Below, one piece after another: positions 11,821-24,020 of a stretch of DNA of 64,000 nucleotides. The notes below the pieces were generated by a model, which saw only the letters and a list, made by a program, of their open reading frames with translations, did not search any database and was not told the origin of the DNA. A program made the position numbers and the translations under genes. Positions within the stretch are counted from its first letter, which is position 1; every line of letters begins with the position of its first letter. The stretch is taken from assembly GCA_034008185.1 (NCBI GenBank), contig CM067084.1:67862612-67926611 (forward strand), written 5' to 3'. The stretch is from Gorsachius magnificus. Lineage: Eukaryota > Chordata > Aves > Pelecaniformes > Ardeidae.

Positions 11821-14800
11821 ATTTCAATTCTGTTGGAAGCCTTTCTTGGTTTTAGATTTCCAATTTCTTGGAATTAGACAGCCAAGCCAGAACAATGAGG
11901 TAAATGAGGTCTCCTGCATGTCTTTTTTTGGGGGTATTTTCTAATCTCTCATGGTCAGATTTCTCAGTCTGACTTCAACAAGAAGTAGCTACTGTTCTTT
12001 TATTTGTTGCAGGTTTTGTAAGAAAGCAGAACTGACTGCCTAATAAGACACTTAGATTTTGGGTTTACATGTGGTCCATTCAGTCAGTTCATGCCACTTC
12101 ACTAACAGGTTACAGCCCTTTTTCCAGACTAACAAGTTATATCCCAATTTATACTTTTTCTGATAGTGCAGACTTTACTGTGTGAGTTCTCCTGCCACTC
12201 TTTAGCAACTGAATAGCACAGGATGCATGGCTGGAAGAAAGAAAGAAAGGTTATGACATTTCTCCATCCTGTATATGATTTCTAGCTGCTGTTTCAATTC
12301 CATGGTCTGAGCAGCAGCCAGCATAAAGCAGGCATATCTCATGCTGGCATGTAAAGATTAAGGAAAAAGAAAAGGCACATATGCACATACAGACTTGCAC
12401 AGTTTCCTAAGATATGCCTCAGTCTTAGCTAGCATTTGGGAAATTTCTTCCCCAGTAAATACAATAACTATAGTAATCATCTCTTAGTTATACAAGGCAA
12501 ATTTGGAGCAAACCTATTCACAGCTTCATGAGTTAGAATGAGGTTGCATGAAGTAAAAATTAAGAGAGCCTTTCAAAATGTTTGTAAATCTTTTAAGTCC
12601 TGGCAGAAGATGTTTTCTGGGTGCATTTCTTTTTTGAATTATCACTTTTTATATTTGAAATCCTTCACAGTTATATTAATTTACATCCATTATGCATCAT
12701 TGTGTTCTGGAGTATTTTCTGATTAAATGCTTATAATTCTCAAAGTTCAGTCTTAAATCTCTGTAATGTTTAGTTTATGCAAGGGTATTTTATTAGTCAC
12801 AACACACACCATTGGTTAGAAAGTATGACCTATTAACCAAGCAATTGTGCCATTGCATTTATGTCATACTTGTTAGTTCATGTTTTCTTTGGAACTTCCT
12901 GATGGCATTTGGTTTAATGAGTTAGACTTTCAGTCTGCCCAGTGTTCAAGAATCACAAGTAGCATTAAAAATTCAAGCCATCTTCTGTCAAGAGTTCATT
13001 TTTATAAAACTAATATAATCTTATATTTGATGTTATACTAATGGAAAGAGCTTCAAATGTGCTCTGTAGAGATGACCCAAATATTATTAAAAGACAATAG
13101 AAATTATATATTACCTCCTTCGCACACTTAAAAAAAATCACCAGAAAGTGGAAATGAACAAATAGAGAAGAAATTCATAAGATAATATTTCAAATACGCT
13201 CAATTTAGCCTCTAAATCACTGCTTATAGAATCATTCACGTGCCCATAAACATCCATGTTGTTGAAAATAGACTGTGTGGTGAAAGAAGAAAATTCTGCT
13301 CCTGAACACTTGGTTAGAGCTAAGATCAACCTGCAGGTGTTTCAATCTCATTAGTGAACAAAAGGTGTGTAAGTTATTTTTTAGTTTCTCAACTGCATTG
13401 ACAGAACTTAGGGAAAGATCCTGTGGCTATACAAATATCTGTATTTGCTGTGTGAGACAAAATGAGGATGAGTCTAGATGCCTCTCACAAGCCTGAGCTA
13501 TTTCTGTCTCTCCTCCTGACCCCTCACCTCATGGTCTCTTCTGCCTGATCTATTTGCCCTTCAGCTTCCCAGCGATTCTGCTTTCCAGGGACCAACACAG
13601 ATAGTGACATTGCCCAAGATAGACAAGGTTTTAAGAAACAATATTTCTGCTAAATAATGTTCCATTTTATGGAAATGCTGGTAGTCATTAAAAGCTTTGC
13701 ATGACTTCTTAAGTCTTCTGAGAAGCCTTTAAATTTGATATTATTTATTTACTATCCCAAAAGTTCTAAAACAGAACCAGGATTTTCCTGGAGATATCTT
13801 TCAAATTTGAGGTATTGGGCCCAGACCTGTTCTCAGTAAACCAAGGAAAAATCCCCCAGGCTAACTTACTTCGAGTTTACACCATTAGTAAGAATGGATT
13901 TGTTTGATGTAAAGAAATCTGTCATCAGTTCTATGAAGTCACATTAGGTGCAGTTCAGAGCATACTTGACCCATACTTTCTGAAGTACGCTATTACAGTG
14001 CAATACCCAACTTAGCTACAGACCAGTGTGTTGTGATAGAGCCAGAAATCCACTGAAGTAAATCCATCCCTTGTGGCATTTGACTTACACCATCCAGATG
14101 TCAGTTCAGGATTCCCTCTCAAAGAGCGTACATTTTCAAGTGATTTTTGTTTCTAGTAGCTCTAGGAAGAGAGTGTTTCTAATTTAAATACGTTTTCTTG
14201 TTAAGAATTTCACCTAAGCTGAGTTTTCTCTCTAATCTATTGTTCCTAATTATGCTTCATTGTAGCATTTTAAATAATTCTTCATACTTCTTGATATGAA
14301 TACATTTGTAGTTGCATTCTCACTTCTTCTATGCTATTTTAAAACTCTTGGATATCAATATACAATCTTAAACAAAAGCAATGGGCGTATTTTCATTGTT
14401 CCAGTTCAGTCCCTTTTTCTAACTGTGGACAGTCACTGATGCTTGTGGAAGAATGAAATACATGTAGTATGACCCTTCCCTTGACAGATGACAGCAATCA
14501 GTAGTTTAGAGACACCTCAGGCTGGAGGTTACCTCTGGGCCATTGTATTTCATACAGCGATTATTCATCAATTTGCCTAATACCTTTTTGAACCAATTTA
14601 TAATTTTGACCTCCTAACAAATTGAGAGTGATCATTTAAATTACATATAAAGGGGAAAAAAGTGCTTTCATACATTTAAAGTGCTTCTTTTATTATTTCA
14701 CAAAGTCTCCTTGTTCCTGACTATGGCACAGAACAACCACTCCTTTATGCTATTCATGCATGTAACAGACCTTTAGCATATACACTGCCTTTTTTCAAAA

Positions 14801-17107
14801 TTAAAAGGTTCTACTTGTAGGTAAGCTTTCTTACTTTGATCATTTTCTCGCCTTCCTCTGCATCTTTTTAAGATGGGAAGGCCAGAACACATACAATAGA
14901 TAAATTGGTTCTGTTTTCCAAACTCTTTCCCAGTTCTACCCAGTTTGTTTTCTCGGAGCTTCAATGCCGACTGCATTAATGCATTAGCAGTTACACGCCC
15001 TGGAATTAAAATACACCATGCAATAGACAAACAAGGAAACTTCAAGCCAGAGAAAACACAGAAAAGGTGTCAAAACATTGAAAGCCTCTCAATGCCAGGG
15101 ACAGGAAAGTGACAACAACATGGAAATTATAATTGTTCAGGGCCAGAGCTCCCCTCAGCATTAAGGATGTGTTACAGAAGAACTGTGCATATGGCTTCTC
15201 AAGAACTGAGAGACGGAGGAAAGGAATAAATTAACAGTTTCCACACGCAGCTGGAATAGGAATGTTACAAATAAACATTGAAAAACATGAATCATGTGAT
15301 CTTACAAAAATTACTAAGCCCCTAAACCTAAGTCTAAGGAAACTCATTGTCAGAAAACTGCTGCATCGCTTACACCAGCCCAGCTCATGGCACTATGGTT
15401 ACTCACAAGCACAAATCTTTGCAGTATCAGGCCACAATTTCTAGATTAGTGACCAGTTTTAAGCAGTGAAGTATAAAAAGTATTTATCCTACTGCTGCAA
15501 GGTTGTGTACCAGCATTTGAGTCAGCCCACTGACATCACCACCAGGAGGACTTGGTTTCTACTGCATATTGAGTAACCTATAAGGTAATAGGTTATATAT
15601 TCAGTTCAATGAGTGGGCTGGGACTTATATGCTTGGTCACATCCTGTTTTACTAATGCCACATATGGCTATGTGGGATTATGGCTTGTGATTTATGTCTT
15701 GTGCCTGACTGCAGACTCACACCTTTGCTCAGCAAAGCCACCATGCATAGCAGGATGGAGCCCCAGGGTGTTCCCGGCCTTAGTTCCTTCCTTGACCCTG
15801 ATGTTCACATCCCTCCTCCATCAGGGAAAGGGTGCCAGCCTGTTGGAAACCTGTTTGTACACAAGCTATCTTAAAAGAGAAAACGTGGTAAGAAAGTAAG
15901 AAAACCTAAAACTGCTTGCAAAGGTGAACATGAAGTCATTCACTATGTCATCTGCCACAGAAGCACATCATACTGTGCCACTGACCAGAAGAAAAAAATC
16001 CCAGAAAAATAATGTGCATTTATGGTATTTTAAAGGAAAAAAAATACAAACCCACCAACAAAAACCATCTTCAATTAATGGAATTAGGCTGCAATATCAT
16101 TATTCCCAGTGCTATTAGAATTTTGTCCCGAGTAGTATGATACTTTATATTTTTCTTAAAACCCCCAGAATCTCAGAAAAATCTCCAGAAATCTCAAATT
16201 GTGTTGAATAAATATGGAAATAAATTCCCTTCTTCTAGGCCTTTCTGACCAAAATGCTTGTAAATAGGATCCCTAGATTTGCAAGATGCAGCCAGGCCTA
16301 GCAGGAGGAGAAATAAAAGGAAAGAAGCACCTATTTCTTTAAGTGATATTTTTAAGCCTCCTTCTCCCCAATTCTGTTTTCTTCAGACTCCTGATCTTGT
16401 GACATTTGGCAAGGCAAAGCAGGCAAACTCTATTATTAGACAGTGAGAAAATGCAGCAAATGGCTTAGCTTCCACATTCCCCTTCTCTTACAGAGCAGTG
16501 TTACCCTGTAGCTCACCTCCTCGTCAGGTGGTAGAAGAATTCCTGTGTTTCAAAACTGGTGACGAGATTGCAGTCAGGTAGGGAGGAAGGGAGTGCAAGT
16601 CAGTGTGAGGAAGGAGACAGAAGGGTAGAGCAACATAAAAGATGCTGTGGAAGAAGCCTGATTGACTTGCAGTCAGTTGGACTGAGGTTTTGCAAGCATC
16701 AGAAGAAGATTTCTGAAAAATAGCACCTATAGTGTGCTTAGAAGCCTCCCACCAAAACTGTATTTCTAGTGCTGCTTTTGTCTCTGGCAGATCAGCTACA
16801 GAAAGTGCATTTGTGTTTTCTCTGGCACGTCACAGGGAGTGAGTCCTTCACGGCTCGTGTACCGGCAGCTAGAGGAAAAATGAAGGGAGAAATACCTCTT
16901 TCTCAGCAATATTGCAATAATCCTTACTGGTCTGTTTCTCATCAGGTCATCTCTTTTTTTTTCCCTTCTCTTTTTTTCGTATTTGCTGATACAGGCTTCA
17001 CAGGTTAAAAAGGAAACTGCTGCAGGAAAGAAAGTGCAGTGTAACATACAGTACTGTAAGAGGGAAGAGGAAAAGATGACAGTTGCATAAAGCAAGTATC
17101 ACTACAC
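11821..17107. other. Unassigned AT-rich DNA
   Basis: About 5.3 kb contains no recognised gene or repeat. There is a short gaaagaaag patch near 12237-12250. ORFs are at most 96 codons (15609-15899) and occur on both strands without motifs. The base composition is typical of an avian intron or intergenic spacer. Confidence 0.55.
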
Positions 17108-17158
17108 AGAAGAAAAATACTTCTAATGAGAAGTATACAAGAAGAAAAAATACTTCTA
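17108..17158. repeat. Imperfect 32-bp tandem duplication with hairpin
   Basis: agaagaaaaatacttcta (17108-17125) recurs at 17140-17158 with one extra A, a spacing of about 32 bases. Within it, atacttct-aatg-agaagtat (17117-17136) is a perfect 8-bp inverted repeat with a 4-base loop. This is probably a simple slippage or duplication product. No function is suggested by context. Confidence 0.6.
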
Positions 17159-17321
17159 CAAGAGTAGCCAGATAATAGGATGTTTTCATTTACAACCTTT
17201 GTGCTTCATTGGAGAGAAGCATAAGCACCTCTGAAAAGAAAAAAAAAACAGACAATGGACTGTTTTTAGATGTTATGCTAAAATGTATCATAAAAGTCCT
17301 ATTTCTCCACTGAAATAAATA

Positions 17322-17401
17322 AAGAAGTTGCTGTTGACTCAGTGGAATTCAATTTAACTCTAAGAAGTTGCTGTTGACTCAGTAGAATTTAATTTAACTC
17401 T
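17322..17401. repeat. Tandem duplication, two 40-bp units
   Basis: Unit 1 is 17322-17361 and unit 2 is 17362-17401. Each begins aagaagttgctgttgactc and ends aatttaactct. The units differ at only two positions (agtggaattc versus agtagaattt), both transitions. This is a recent local duplication in otherwise unique DNA and may be variable in copy number. Confidence 0.9.
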
Positions 17402-20400
17402 TCACATTTATGATTTTCTGTGAATGCTGGAAAGTCCTCAGTGCTGTTCTACCTCTCCATAGAATTGAGATGTATGAGAAGCTCTTGTTCTCTGCCAATT
17501 CCACACTTTGTCCAGGTCAGCACAACCCCTCCTACACCATTTAACATCATCCACATGAGTAATCCCATTGTATCCAAGGGGAGTACTTCCTTGTGCACCA
17601 GGTAAACAGTGATATAAATGTTTGCTGCTTTAGAAGCTATTTTCAAAGCAGAGTTGAATATGGAAAACACATTTCACTGTTAACATATTTGTACTAGCAT
17701 AATATTAGGTGAAAAGGAATACTATCCATTCAGGCATCATTTTCATCCAGCTTTTTAATGGGAAATTTCACTGCAGAGTTATAAACTAGCCATCTCTCCA
17801 AGCACAGACTTTGGTTTTCTTGATAATAGGAACACAATGGCCACTTACATATTTGACTTTAATATTTTCCTTTATGAGAAGTCTGAAATATCAGAGCACT
17901 TCTGTGCATTGAATTTCCACTGAACATATGTAAGTTTAGCCCCTTACTGATAAGTCTTTTAAGGGATGTTCTTATTGTCATTATTTCAGAAGAGGAAGAC
18001 AGATAATTGTAGGTGACACACCTGTCACAAGGAACTGTATTTAAACCTCAGGATTTTCTTTGACAGGAAATCACTGTTATGATTACTGCCACTTTCAGAT
18101 TTAAATGTAAGAGTCATCCTTGACTTTCCTTTAGTTCATCAGAAACAAAGGCAAACAAATTAAATCCTGTAAAGCGGTTTCCCTCAAATTAGGAGAGTCC
18201 CATTATTTCTGTTCTAACCACTGAAGGTAAATTGAGATCCTATATACTTGAGACCTTATAGCTAAAAGGTGTTTGTGGGAGGTGGAATAAAAAGATGCAT
18301 TTTATAGAAATACCAGTGCAAGTTTTAACAGGTCCTTTTTTGAATCCAAGTCTTGATCTTAAAAACAAGCAGACAACTACTGCTTCCCCCTCCCCCCCAA
18401 AAAACCCCAACCAACCCAGAAGTAGCCCCCCCGCCCAGAAGTGCCAAATGTTTTTTATTTGCCTGGGCATGAGCTAACATGAGGATTAATGGTTTGCCTG
18501 TTGTTTTTCAGCAAACTTTTTTGTCACAGTTCCCTGTCCTTCCCTTTTTTCCTGGCAAAAGCTATCAATAGGTCATAACATTTCCAGAACACTCTGAAAT
18601 ATTGCTCAGGACTATGCCTTTTTCCAGTTCTTTGCTCATTGCCAGTGATTATCTACCCCAAAGGAAAAATCTTTTGAAAAATATTGTCCTTTGGAAACAT
18701 ATTTGCCACTCCAAAGGCTGTGTTAAACAACATAGTCCTCTCTTTTCTCTGAATTTGCCAGATTTAGAGCTGTTAAGGTTCAGAAGGAGCACTCAGTTGA
18801 ATTATTACTTTCTCGCCATTGCTTCATTTTTAGAAGAAGGAATGACATGCGTGACATTGGTGTCTTTTCCATCCCTGCATTTTAAAATTTTAAATTCCAA
18901 AAGCAAAGCAAATAAAATTTCAGTGCCAGTTTTAAAGCTAAGAGTGTCTCAAAACTGTTCATGTAGAACTAGGCAAACCAAATAGGTATTACTACAGCTA
19001 AAAGAATCATCCTAAAGATTAGGTTGCAGAAGGTAATAAAAAAGAAGCAGGACATAGTATTACCTTTGGATTACCTGTGATTCACTAACATTTTACCACA
19101 GCAGCTTTCCTTACAAACTTAGTTTCCCTTCATAAGACTTCAACAGCAACTACTGTCCATAAAATGTTCATAAATCACAGTGAAACTGCATTGTTAGAGC
19201 AGGCAAAACTCTGCATTATAAAGATAACTCTGCAGTAAGAATCCTGATTCAGACTTGTTCTCTTTTATTTTTGTAAACGCTTCTAAATTTTCAGGTGGCT
19301 ACTACAAAACATGCACACCAAAGAAAACTGAAAATTCATGAAAAAGTGTCAACATCAGAGTAAAAGCAAACAAAAGATAATGAAGTCAAAACACTGAAAA
19401 CATTTTAGAATTAATATTTTTCAGAAGAAAAGAATCTTAGCTGAATTTTCAGTGAAATCAAATATTTCATTGAGAAAATTTTTCACAAAAAGTACATCAG
19501 CTAAAGGTTTTGGGAGTTTTTTCCACTCCAAATTAGAACACAGTCCCTTAGAAGGCTGTTTTTATTTCCAGAAGGTTGGACATAGTTACACGGGTTGCTT
19601 TTAAGCCCATACTGTTTTCTACTCTCTCTGTGTCTTGATTAAAAATATTAGTACGTAATAACATTTCTTGAATTTATTAATAAATTGTATGAATATTAAT
19701 ATTGCTAAACAAGACCCAGTAATTTCAATAGCATTTGGAGGAGTATTTTCAGACTGTAAGTGATAGTTTTCTCCAGTTTACTGATATTGTGACATTTTAG
19801 TATTTCTGTTCCTTGATTCGGAAGAGAAACATTTGTTCAAAATTTCTCCCAAAATGTAAATTTAAATATTTTTCTTGAAAATGTGTTTATGTTAAATGCC
19901 TTATGAGAACTTTCTTTGCAAAACTTATTCCCCAAATGGGAAAAAACCCATGTGGAAATGTCACAAGCATCTTAACCAAGCTCCAAAAAATTGTTAGTTT
20001 TGTCAAAAAAGCGTTTTCTGATGCAGGTCTGTATCAAATGGCCTCTTCTGCACTTCTACGCTGTTTATCTTTGTTACAGCATGTCTTAGGACCTTCATTT
20101 ACACAAGGACCTACTAAGGTCAATACACACGCCCAAGTGTCCCTCACTGAAAGTGTTTGTAAACTGAAGAATGTTTTGGAGGAAATGGTCTCATCCCAGT
20201 TTTACAGTGAAAAACAAAGACTAAGTTGTCAAAGAAAATACAGGAAGTCTGAGGCAGGATCAGGGCTGAAACACACATTTCCTAAGTGCCAATGCAGCTC
20301 TTTTTATCACAAGGAAAAATTTCTGTCCCACAGACATACAGTCAGATATGCTTATCCTGATACACAAACTTTGTTTATAAACTCAACCGATCTTTAATAT

Positions 20401-23400
20401 AGAATTAGGTCTGTGACACAGAACTTGCAATTGCTTACTGTATACTATCTTGCAATAGAGAGCTAAAGTCACAAGTCTGTATTTTATTTAATGTGAACAT
20501 AGATTTAAGTTTCAACAAAAATAATCGCCCATAAGGATGAAACTGCATTTGTAACCGAATGACCTTTCTCTGGGAATGTGAAGAAAGATTCATACTGCAC
20601 TTCAGCCCCTGCATGTTATTCCATCTTTAACTCTCCTCCATGGCCCAACACAGAAACTACCAAGAGCTTGTCTTATCTGTGATATGCTGACATTTCCAAC
20701 CCAATGAAACTGTAGGTGTTGTTTTCACACTGCGTTCTTCCAAACCTTCAGATTTCACTACAGGCAAACCTGTTCCAAGATGTTGCCTGCAGCACTATGT
20801 GAACTTGCTGTCAAATCAATTTATTTATGGATGATGGTTGAGTTTTATTCTCTTGAGGTCAATATTTCCTACATGTGCATGTATGGATAAAGATCTGTAT
20901 AGCTGAGCTGACACATTACTAACATTTTACAGAATTTTTATACTTCTGAGAATGATTGTCTTCGGAATTATGAAGCCAAATCAGTCATTGGCTTTAAAAA
21001 CTATACACTTGAAAATAGGGAGAAATAGTAACAGTTGAAGTTCCATTTTTTACTATTTAGATTTGTGTTTTTCACTGGACTATGGAGCCTTAACCCATAG
21101 TTGCCCATTTTGAATTCAGCCATCCTTCGGCAGTATTAGTTTCTGCAGTAAATGCAGCAACAGACTGCTGGACCAAAAGGCCTGGTAGGAGCCATTGGCC
21201 TAAATGCTGCTCAGCATGAAAGCTGCACAGCCCTCACAGGGGCTATATAGGAATATCCTAGTTTCACATAGCTGTGCAATAAGTGACCAGACGGCCACGC
21301 AATAGACCACTACATGACATCACAGCACAATATGCAGTATTCTGACCTCAGGTGTGTGACACAGCAATTTAGGCAGTTTGCCCTGCACAAAGAAGAAACT
21401 GTGAAACCATCAGGGCATGCAGACACGGCCACAGTCTAAGTGTCAGGGCCCTGTCATGGCCTTCTCTTTGGCTACGCTGTCACCTGCCAGCCTGTCTCAT
21501 CTCCTTGTATCTTCCTGCAATGGTCTGCAAGTTTTGAAGCAGCTGGTCATTTGCTTTGCTTTTCTTTCCTATGTTTATTTTGTTTTGCCCTGGCTTTGGT
21601 CTTCAACTGAAGTTTAGTAAAAAACTGTATTACCAGGAGTGTAGTCACAGTTGCATGAGTCACCGCACTTATTTCAGTGACTCTTCACTGCAGAACCTGA
21701 AATAGAGGCTGACCTCCTACCATGGGAAATGATGCTAAGTTCCAATAGATCACATTCATTCACACAGTCAATATATTAAACCTTTCTGAGCCTTGACTCC
21801 ACGACAATATTCCACGTGCAGACCATTATGGATGACAGGTGGGTGTTCTCACTTTGACTTCAAGGGTCAGCACACTCACAACATGTGTATACATCATCCC
21901 ATTCAGAGGGCTAACAGTGCAATCACCATCTTCGGCAGAAGCCAAAGATCCTAAAAAACTGCCTGGAGAGTACCTATCCAGGTAAGCATTAATACAAAAT
22001 TATCAAGAAGGTGCTGAGATTTTATTGTGTGTTGCATATTCTCTATAGACAAATAGACTTTAGCCATCAGAGCTGCACAATTTTTTACATGTAACCAACA
22101 CGTCAGTTTGAAATACTGAGTTAATTCATCTACTGTATTGTTCACAGCAGTCAGCATCCCTTCAGACTTGTGTTTAATACTATGTCTAAGCTTCGAACAA
22201 AGCAACAGTCCTGTTGAATGCTGTGCTGCTTTAAATTTCTCACTGCTTGGGCTTCAAAAATGAAATATCTATAAACTAAATCCTGGTGGGATTAGTGGGT
22301 GTAGGGCAATGTTCTCCATAAATTTGAAATCTATAACAAGCTTGAATTTTCAATACTTACAGATAAATTAACAAAGTACAAATCAAAGAAAATCTGTAGT
22401 TTATATATATGTTACATTTGATCACTAGCAATGACGGAGAATATTTTATATGTTATAGTAGTCAAATTGACTTATACTCTACAATTCTGCAGTCTAGTAA
22501 GGAATTCATAAATGTTGCCAGATAGAAAGATGAATCGATAAGGAAATGTGAAGCTAAGCCTTTGTATACTATCACATAGACTTATGTAAAAGTCTGTCTC
22601 TATATTCTTCGATCTTTAGGGCTAAATAGATCCCAGAAACTCAATTTTCTGTATTCCACAGGGCTATGGACTAGTTGCAATTACATTAGGTCATTTTACC
22701 ACTTAGAGAAATCTTTCAAGATTTCAAAAAATGTTTTGACTTTTTCTTTTTAATGCTTGAGGACAAAATAAAAGTCTTCAGATGAGAAAAAGAAACCTGA
22801 GAAAAAAAACACAGATAAATAGATCCATAATCAAAAATAACCAGTAGCCTATTTGCTTGAATGCTGATATTGGAAAGCAGAGTTCCTGTTGCTGCTGTAT
22901 TTGTCCCAGCTAAGACCCTTGAGTATTGCTCTCATAAAGCTGATTGCACTAACACCAGGCTGGTATGGACTTTGGGAAAGATGATTTCCCTGTTTTCCAG
23001 GGAAAGAGATGGTTCATCAGCACTTCCTAGACAGTTACAGTAAAGTAATTTTGCATTTCTCTGTCACAAAACAAAAAGTCAACTGGGATTACTGTGTGTT
23101 GTGCTTTCCTTGTTTATTGTTCCATTTAAAGGAGGCCCTTGCTGTTCCCTAAATTAGCTTCATGGCAACTTTTGTACAGGACAAAGATTTCTGCAGATCA
23201 GGACTCACAGTGACAGAGCAAACCAACATGTAGGAAACCAGCTGCGGGAAACCATCAATCTGAGGGATGTTTGTCTTGGTTTCCCTTTGTGTCTTCTGCT
23301 TTGGACTGCAGAACAGAGTTCAGGGAAAAGTACGTCGAGAGCCTTCTGCACTGGGAGATCCGGGAATTCCCAAATACAGAGGAGAGCAAGACAAAGGCAC

Positions 23401-23909
23401 CTATTCTCAATTTGTCTGAATTCAAGTGTGTTCCTTTCTTGAAAATGGAACTCGGTGGAGGGGCATAAAGTTCACAGTGGCTTTACAGAAATCATTAGAG
23501 TACATCAAAAGAGACAGGTATCTGTAGGGTTGATCCTGCGATTCATGTTACCATTGATTTCATTGAGCATGGAATCATGCAAAGGGATCTGAGGCTCCAG
23601 TAAGCTTCACTCAATGTAAGGAAAGGGAACTTTGGTAGTAATATTTTCTGTACCCCCAGCCTCTATGGAGGCACGTGGAAAACTGATTTATGCAATGACA
23701 GCACAGAGGGCACTGGCCAGGAGGAGATGTGAGGTAAGGAGACAAGACATCAGTGGGGAAATTGGGGAGGGCTGTCAGAGACAAGTGAGCTTTTGAGGGG
23801 AGGGATGAGATAAGAGACCAGGAGAGGATAATGAGGCTTTAGGGCAGTAAAAGAGGCAATGGTGGAATTCATGGAGAAATACAGGAATGAGAGCAGGCTG
23901 AACAGCACA
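17402..23909. other. Unassigned AT-rich DNA
   Basis: About 6.5 kb contains no recognised gene. Two open frames are longer than most here: 18602-18985 (127 codons, plus) and 19903-20397 (164 codons, plus). Neither shows a known domain, signal peptide or splice context that convinces me. A faint resemblance to a LINE 3' end at about 21150-21200 is too weak to call. The remainder is plain AT-rich sequence. Confidence 0.5.
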
Positions 23910-24020
23910 GTCTGTGCTATCAGAGCAAAGGTCCATCCAGCCCAGTGTCCTGCTTCCCAAATTGGCTAAAGCACATGTCTAGGTTCTTCCCATAGAACAG
24001 AGAGGAGATCATACGATATT
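23910..24020 (-). mobile_element. Ancient CR1/L3-like LINE 3'-end remnant
   Basis: The plus strand contains aaaggtccatccagcccagt followed by gtcctgcttccc. I recognise this as the antisense of the 3' end of old sauropsid CR1/L3-type LINEs ('ctgggctggatggacctttg'). The same motif class, more decayed, occurs at the 3' end of the long element near 57625 in this window. Only about 100 bases are recognisable, without ORF2. Confidence 0.55.

Noticed and set aside
18602..18985. 127-codon plus-strand ORF
   Set aside because: No motif, splice context or codon bias. The length is not remarkable for 64 kb read in six frames.
21150..21200. Phrase like the old CR1/L3 3' end (actgctggaccaaaaggcct)
   Set aside because: The similarity is limited to a few short words and no neighbouring ORF2 or tail is seen.
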